From: Umbilicaria muhlenbergii
Lineage: Eukaryota > Ascomycota > Lecanoromycetes > Umbilicariales > Umbilicariaceae
Direction: 5' to 3'
DNA length: 64,000 bases
NCBI GenBank assembly: GCA_000611775.1
Contig: KK106983.1
Coordinates: 3,158,808 to 3,222,807 of the forward strand
The notes beneath the pieces were generated by a model. The model was not told where the DNA came from and did no database searches. It was given only the letters and a program-made list of their open reading frames with translations. A program made the translations under genes and the position numbers. This document shows positions 58,205 through 64,000 of the stretch, piece after piece; position 1 is the stretch's first letter; each line of letters begins with the position of its first letter.

Positions 58205-58549
58205 TGTAACAGGTGATGTTATAATGACTGAAGTAATATTATCATTTATCAAACTATTAATATCATGATTGAATAGAACTTAGAAGATAGAATTAACAGA
58301 TTGCTTTTAATACATGAGTTGAGCATGAGCTTCTAACTATGAATCTACCTGTGATTATATAAACTTTAGGAGACTCATGTGATCAAGGTGATCATAATGA
58401 TTAAATTCTTAATCACTCTGAACAGCTCAATCACCTTGATTGAGATGATTAAAGTATTCAAGCTCTCACTCATCTTAATCACTTCAATCAGTATCAGCTG
58501 TTCACTGCAAGCACATACTTTTAAGTACTGTTTTAATTAAGTCATAACA
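58205..58549 (-). repeat. 3' LTR of Gypsy C
   Basis: 345 bp, TGTAACAGGTGATG... to ...GTCATAACA on the plus strand (TG...CA). A purine-rich tract on the minus strand (gaggagagctaa) follows immediately at 58550-58562. The partner LTR is not in the window, so the left edge is supported mainly by the end of homology to Gypsy B copy 1. Confidence 0.65.
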
Positions 58550-58629
58550 TTAGCTCTCCTCACAAGGTTTTCATCCTCAGAAATCAAAAGCCCCTCATGC
58601 CTTACTTCAGTGACAGAAAGATTATTTAA

Positions 58630-59110
58630 TTCTTAATTCATCATTTTCATCTGATTGATTATATCATCAATTACAAAAATCTTATCCTGTGATCTTGCTG
58701 TCACTGTGTCTTCAGTGACTGTGAGTGTTTTGTGTCTTCAGAATCTGACTGTTGCAGTTCTTATGTTCAATCAGGTGTTGCTTGTGACCTTGTGATTTCT
58801 TCAGTTGAGTTGAATCATGTCAGAGAGGAACTCCTTCATTTTATAAAAGAAAAAAACAGACATTTCTGCTAAAAAGTGAAAGTTGAAGATGAAGAAAGAG
58901 AGACTTCACAAACAGATTATTCTCCTTAAGAAGTGACAGATGAATTTAATTCATACTGAGCTTTAAAACATTAAAGAGTTGAAGCAGGAGGAGTTGACTC
59001 AAGGTTAAATTATTAATTCTCTTTTTGACTTCTTTAAACCCTTCATCATTTCTGATGACTGACTGGCAGCAGGTTCCTCTGATGAAATTAATGTAACTTC
59101 ACTGAATAAT
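58630..59110 (+). pseudogene. possible antisense accessory gene remnant of Gypsy C
   Basis: Opposite to pol and between the chromodomain and the 3' LTR, as in families A, B and H. The plus strand holds a Lys/Glu/Leu-rich helical stretch at about 58820-59000 (M-S-E-R-N-S-F, then K-M-K-K-E-R-L-H-K-Q-I-I-L-L-K-K) and an acidic Asp/Glu/Ser stretch near 59050-59110. I do not see a clear CxxC module here. Confidence 0.35.
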
Positions 59111-59129
59111 GAGTAAAATTCTTCTTCAG

Positions 59130-61800
59130 TTCTCATGTGTTCCTTGCTGTGTCATAGCCTTTTCATTTAATCAGATAATGAGGCTCATCATTTATCTCTT
59201 ATTGATTTAAAATTTCCTCTACTTCAAACTCAGCATCTTGACTTTCAGGGTTAATCTCTGATGAATTATCTTGCAATGATGTTTTCAGATCTGCTGATTC
59301 AAGTAAAGATATGTGAAATACTGAGTGTATTCACATGACTGATGAAAGTTTAAATTCATAGTTAACACTTTCTTTCTTTTTTAAAATGCAAAAAGGTTTC
59401 AGCTTCTTGTGATTTAAATTATTACTTGATCACTTTGTTTTGATGTTGTGATGCAGAAGGTATATTTTATTCTTCTCTTTAAAAGTAAATCCTTTATCTC
59501 TTTTCTTATTATGATATACTGCTGACCTTTTTAAGATAAACTTTATGTCTCACTGAAGTTCCTGGTGAAGGTCTTTTAATCAGTTCACTTGTACTTTCAC
59601 TTTTTGTGTTATCATCATCAGCCCCCTTGCTTCATTTGTAGATGAGTTGAACTTGTAATTAATGTAAAATAATAACACTCCTGTTGACTTCATTATTGTC
59701 ATGTTGTAAATTAATTAAGTTATCAGTAAGAGTTCTACTCAGTTAGTTTGCTGATAATTGACATAACAGTGCAAGTATTGTTTTAACATTTGATTTAAGT
59801 GTTCAGTTTGTCTATTCATCTGAGGATGATATGCAGTGAACAGTTTATGATGAATTTCTAACTGATTCACTAGTGATTTTCAAAACTTGAAAGTGAAGAG
59901 TTTATCTCTGTCAGAGATTATTTCTTCTGATAGCTCATGATTGACAGTTATAATTTTTAAAAATGTATATGTTAGTTTTTCTGCTGATGATGATTCTTTA
60001 TATGATAAGAAGTATTCATACTTTGTGAGTCAGTTCATTATAATAAGTATTATGTTATATAATACTTTCATCAGGGGTTCCTTTAACTTTGATAATTTTA
60101 TCATGAAGTTTAATGTGATGCTTGATCATGACTGTGATGATGTTGATGATGATTTTAATAACTCATATAATTTATGACATTCTGCTTTATTCTTTCAGCA
60201 GGTGTCACACTTTTAAATGATTTCTTCAATCTTCTTTTTTAATCATGAGAAGTAGTATGTTCATGTGAATCACTTTATCATTTTTTTAACTTCTTGATGC
60301 TCATTCATTTTGCTGAAATGACATTCTTCTATCAGCGTCTCTCATAAGCTGACTGATACATAAATTAAGTCTTAAAAAAGTAAAAGGCCTTCTTGCTTTT
60401 CAAAGCTTTCATGATCATTGATATTCTGAAGGACTTGCTGCGTTAACTTGTTATTCTTCAACACTTTTTGAACTTAACTTTTGAAGGTGTTATTCTCAAC
60501 TTTTATCATAAAGTTGACTTCTTTATTGTATGTTATGCTCCCTTGCTCATCCTTTCAGAGGATAACTTAATTTATGATTGACTTCTCTTGCAGATAGTCA
60601 ACTCACCTGTTGAGAGCATTCACTTTAACATTTTTTGATTCTTTTTGATAATGAATCTTGAAATTATACTGTGACAATTCTTCTGATCAATGAACTTGTC
60701 TCTGATTCAGTACTTTTATTATCATAAAGTATAACAGATTCTTATGATCTGAATACATCTGAACTTCATGCTTTGATTCCTCAAGATATACACGTCATTG
60801 CTTGAATGCATCAATAATAATTAACAACTCTTTGTCATGTATCTCATAACTTTGTTCAGCGCTCAAAAGCTTTCATGAGTAATAAATTACTGATTTCAGA
60901 TGTCTCTTATCATTTAATTAATTGATGCATGCTTTTATAACTCTGTCTGATGTGTTCATCTTGAGCATAATAAGTTTCTCAGGGTTGAAACTCATGAGAA
61001 TTAATTATGATGTGAAGTGCTTCTTCAGCTCTCTGAAGGATTCTTGTGCTTCAGTAAATTAAACAAATTTTTAATCTTTCTTCATCAACTCTGTTAAAGG
61101 TACTGTGATTTTGAAATACTTCTCAATAAACTTTTTATAGAAGTTTGCAAAGCTTAAGAAGGATTGCACTTCCTTGATGTTTATCAGAACTGATCATTCA
61201 ATCATAGATTTAATTTTCTTTGAGTTCATCTGTAAACCTTCTGATGTGATGATAAATTCAAGAAACTGAACTTCTTTGATGTGAAAGAGACTTTTCTCAG
61301 GCTTGATGCATAAGTCAGCATTCTTTAACACTTGTAGAACCTTTTGAACATGTTTAACATGTTGTTCTTTCATCTTTGAGTATATCAGTATGTCATTAAG
61401 GTAGATGACTATGAACTGATTCAAGTATTATCACAAGATGTTGTTGATAAAAGCTTAAAAAATCACTGAGGCATTAATTAATCTGAATGATATTACCAAG
61501 TACTCATATAACTCTGAACATGTTTGAAACACTGTTTTTTATTCATTACCTTCTTTTATCTGTATTTGATTGAATGCTCTCAGGATATTAAACTTCATGA
61601 ATCATTATGCTTCTTAAAATCTGTTCTGCAGTTTTAACATGAGCAGCAATGAGTAACTGTTCTTTATTATTATATTGTTTAATGCTTTATAATCAACACA
61701 CAATCTCAATGATCTGTCTGATTTCAGTATAAACAATATCAGATAATCAGCTGAAGACTGAGATTTATGAATGAATTCTTTTCATAAGTTCTTCTCTAAG
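59130..61800 (-). pseudogene. pol remnant of Gypsy C
   Basis: The chromodomain is clear: A-E-F-E-V-E-E-I-L-N then L-I-K at about 59250-59180. The open stretch 61194-61424 carries the RT active-site block (V-I-Y-L-N-D-I-L-I-Y-S-K) followed by the usual K-C/S-x-F-x-x-x-E-V-x-F-L-E/G block. RNase H and integrase fragments lie between in the expected order. Confidence 0.8.
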
Positions 61801-61899
61801 TATTCTCACAAAGCATTTAACTTTTGAGGTGACAATGAGTATATGAGTTGCTTAATCAGTTTGCAACTTTTCATGATCTTGATCTCATGATTTTATTTT

Positions 61900-62849
61900 T
61901 AATGTTTCAGTAAAACATCCTGTTTCTTTACTGCTGTAAACAATTCTTTGAAGTCTTTATATTCTTTAAAGATAAATAACTTGATAATAAGATCTCAGTC
62001 ATCATTGACTCACCTAGTTCACAGTATCTTTACATCAGGATTATTTAATTCCTCATGTGTCTCTTTCACTGTCATAGTGAAGACTTTTACTCCTTCAGGT
62101 GAGTTTAAAATTGAATATAACTTCATAAAAGTACTTCCTTTCATAAAGTATATCTCATTCTCAGCTCAATCAATCATGAGATTGACTGTTCAGAGTTAAA
62201 ATATATTTAAGACTATGTCACTTCCTGACTGCTTCATAATGTTGAAATTAATTTTCTCTCAGTGTTGACTGATCTGAATGAGTATCAGAACTGTTTCTTT
62301 GTTCATTTATTCATTGTTGTGTTTCATAAGAGTTTCATTAAACTCTTGAAGCAAATAAGAATTTCACTTCTCTTGAATTTCTATTTCATTTATTTTTGTA
62401 AATCATGAATTCAAGAAATTCCTTATGCAGTCACTGTTGATTAACAGTCTGATTGAGTGACCCTTTACTTTGATTTAAACATGAAAATTGCTCATATTTT
62501 CTGTGACAGTGATTTCTTTAGCAACTGCTTCTTCTAAAGACTTTAAATTAAGCATCTCTGAGAATCTCTGACCTGAAGAGCTCTTTAGTTTTTTGAATTA
62601 AATGAGAGAAATCTCAGATTCTCTTTCACATACTTAAAGTTCTTTGAGTTGACTCTCTTGTCTGAATATCATATTGATTTCAACTTTGAGTATTCACTCT
62701 GAAGTTTTCAAACTTTCATTTGTAATTTTCTTGAGATATGTGCTTCATTAAGAGTAATGTACTCTCCTTTGATGATGAATTTTGAACCCTTTGATGATGT
62801 TTCTCTGAGTATGTCTTGATAATTCATGTTTTTAACTTCACTCTTCTGA
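61900..62849 (-). pseudogene. protease/gag-side remnant of Gypsy C
   Basis: Minus-strand coding-like sequence continues past RT. A plus-strand open frame (61948-62199) is its shadow. No clear D-S/T-G or zinc-knuckle motif was identified, so protease and gag limits are by position only. Confidence 0.45.
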
Positions 62850-63968
62850 CATCCGCAATTTGGCAGCCCGCTCAAAAATAAGATTTTAGTTAATAATACT
62901 TTATGCGCTCAGAGCACTCTCTGAGCAGTAAATGAGTTCATACAAATTTTACACTTTAAATAACTATTATACCTTCATGAATAATAAGAAACTTTTTATT
63001 GAAAAGTTTTAAATCTCTTTATTTTGTACACTTTACAAACTAAAGATTTCTTCATAAGTTTTAATTTACAATAGTTATGAATTAAAAAACTTTTAACTAA
63101 TTATAAATATATTAGCATATTGAATAACTATTGCGCTTTTATACTGATGATATAACTTTCAGTTTATAAGTTGTAGAGAAGAAGCTATTAAACAGTTCTA
63201 TAACTTAAAGTTTTTTTATAACTGTTGTTGTTAAAAAGTTACATTGATTTCAAACTTCCAGTGATGAAAATCACAACATTAATAAACAGACTTTTAATGA
63301 CTTTTTGAATAACTCAACAACAACAACACATAAAAAGAAAGTTTGTATAAGAAAACTCTTAAACAGCTTATTCTCTACAACTTATAAACTAAAAGTTATA
63401 TCATAAGTATAAAAGCGCAACAGTTATTTAAAGTATGTGACTTTTTTTAAAAGATTTCTCGCTATTGAAAACTTGAATTAAATATAACTTAACAACAACA
63501 GCAGTTATAAAGAAACTTTTAATTTAACATTAATAAAAAATACTATTCTTTATAACTTATGCATTGAAAGCTTCTTCATATCTGTTGAGGTGCAAAAGCT
63601 ATTAAAGTGTGTAAATTTTTAAGTGATGAAAATCTTGAAGTTCTTTAAATATTCAGAACTCAACACTTATACAGTGCTTTCAGACTCAACAAATCATGAT
63701 TTTTATTTGCAGAAAAGTGAATTTTAGCAAAAGTTTACTTATTATAAATTTTACTGTTATTATAACACTGCGTGTGTACTTGTTTAAACAATTGTTTTAA
63801 TAATTATTTTTTTATCACAAAATATTGATGTTCTGCTCAAGATTTAAGATTGAGCTCAAAGCGCTCAGAGGGTGCTAAGAGCGGCTGTTAGCTGAAACAT
63901 GAGATCAGAAGCTCAGAGCGCTCAAAGCGTTAAAAATTAACTCAGAGCTAACTTGCTAAATTGCTGAT
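62850..63968 (+). mobile_element. D element, copy 3 (palindromic non-coding TIR element)
   Basis: 1119 bp from CATCCGCAATTTGGCAG to CTAAATTGCTGAT, closely matching copy 2 in the same orientation over its whole length, including the large internal palindrome (63122-63430). It lies inside Gypsy C. Flanks (ttctga left, aaacaa right) show no obvious target duplication. Confidence 0.8.
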
Positions 63969-64000
63969 AAACAACAGATAAAGGAAGAATGTTGTTTTAA

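Larger units (their letters stand above)
58205..64000 (-). mobile_element. Gypsy chromovirus family C (fossil, runs out of the window on the right)
   Basis: 3' LTR 58205-58549, then on the minus strand: chromodomain (about 59130-59290), integrase (about 59300-60330), RNase H (about 60520-61050), RT (about 61050-61800), protease region (about 61900-62450) and probable gag start (beyond). D copy 3 interrupts it at 62850-63968. It is inserted in Gypsy B copy 2; the left flank atatg (58200-58204) would be one target duplication. The 5' LTR is outside the window. Broken many times. Confidence 0.8.

Noticed and set aside
1-64000. TGA read as tryptophan (alternative genetic code)
   Set aside because: The excess of TGA and TCA is equal on both strands and extends into LTRs, palindromic repeats and spacers, so it is a mutation pattern and not a code change.
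1-64000. Classical CpA-type RIP
   Set aside because: CA and TG dinucleotides remain abundant and TA is not in the expected excess across the elements; the visible losses are CG and CCA/TGG.
1-64000. tRNA and rRNA genes
   Set aside because: No T-arm box (GGTTCGAATCC-like) or conserved rRNA block was seen on either strand, within the limits of reading by eye.

Overview
The window is about 64 kb of AT-rich, gene-poor eukaryotic DNA with no intact protein-coding gene, no tRNA or rRNA and no CRISPR array. It reads as a transposon graveyard of a filamentous fungus, most likely an ascomycete (Pezizomycotina). The evidence is several families of Ty3/Gypsy LTR retrotransposons with chromodomains (chromoviruses), a Plavaka-type (KDZ) DNA transposase remnant, short GT-AG introns of fungal style, and a heavy C-to-T/G-to-A mutational load. 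CpG is scarce. CCA and TGG are close to absent, while TCA, TGA and the palindrome TCATGA are everywhere. I cannot name the species.

Layout. 1-4459: Gypsy family B, copy 1, plus strand, cut by the left window edge, with its 3' LTR at 4005-4459. 4480-6560: Plavaka-like transposase remnant, minus strand. 6600-8200: coding-like and repeat DNA, with the first copy of repeat R. 8200-13030: element X1, with pyrimidine-rich tandem repeats, TTCATTGAAC clusters and a decayed SNF2-like helicase. 13030-15010: a coding-like stretch and a decayed duplicate of the C-terminal half of the splicing DEAD-box helicase PRP28, with an intron still visible. 15712-16370: repeat R again, tandemly duplicated. 16860-27420: element X2, split by Gypsy A copy 1 (17503-24333, 228-bp LTRs, 5-bp target duplication). 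27425-27527: a D-like fragment. 27550-34655: Gypsy E remnant, minus strand, plus less certain sequence. 34656-52009: Gypsy H, minus strand, itself holding D copy 1, Gypsy A copy 2 (41987-48817) and D copy 2. 52010-54679: Gypsy F remnant closed by a third LTR of the same family. 54682-55195: a minisatellite. 55667-58204: Gypsy B copy 2. 58205-64000: Gypsy C, minus strand, inserted in B and holding D copy 3.

The most interesting pattern is that Gypsy families A, B and H all carry, between the end of pol and the 3' LTR, an extra gene remnant on the strand opposite to pol. In all three it shows a cysteine-rich CxxC module followed by a helical, coiled-coil-like part; family C may have the helical part too. 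A second interesting object is family D, a roughly 1.1-kb non-coding element with short terminal inverted repeats, built almost entirely of nested palindromic modules. All LTR retrotransposons are treated as fossils: every copy whose coding region is in view is broken many times over.
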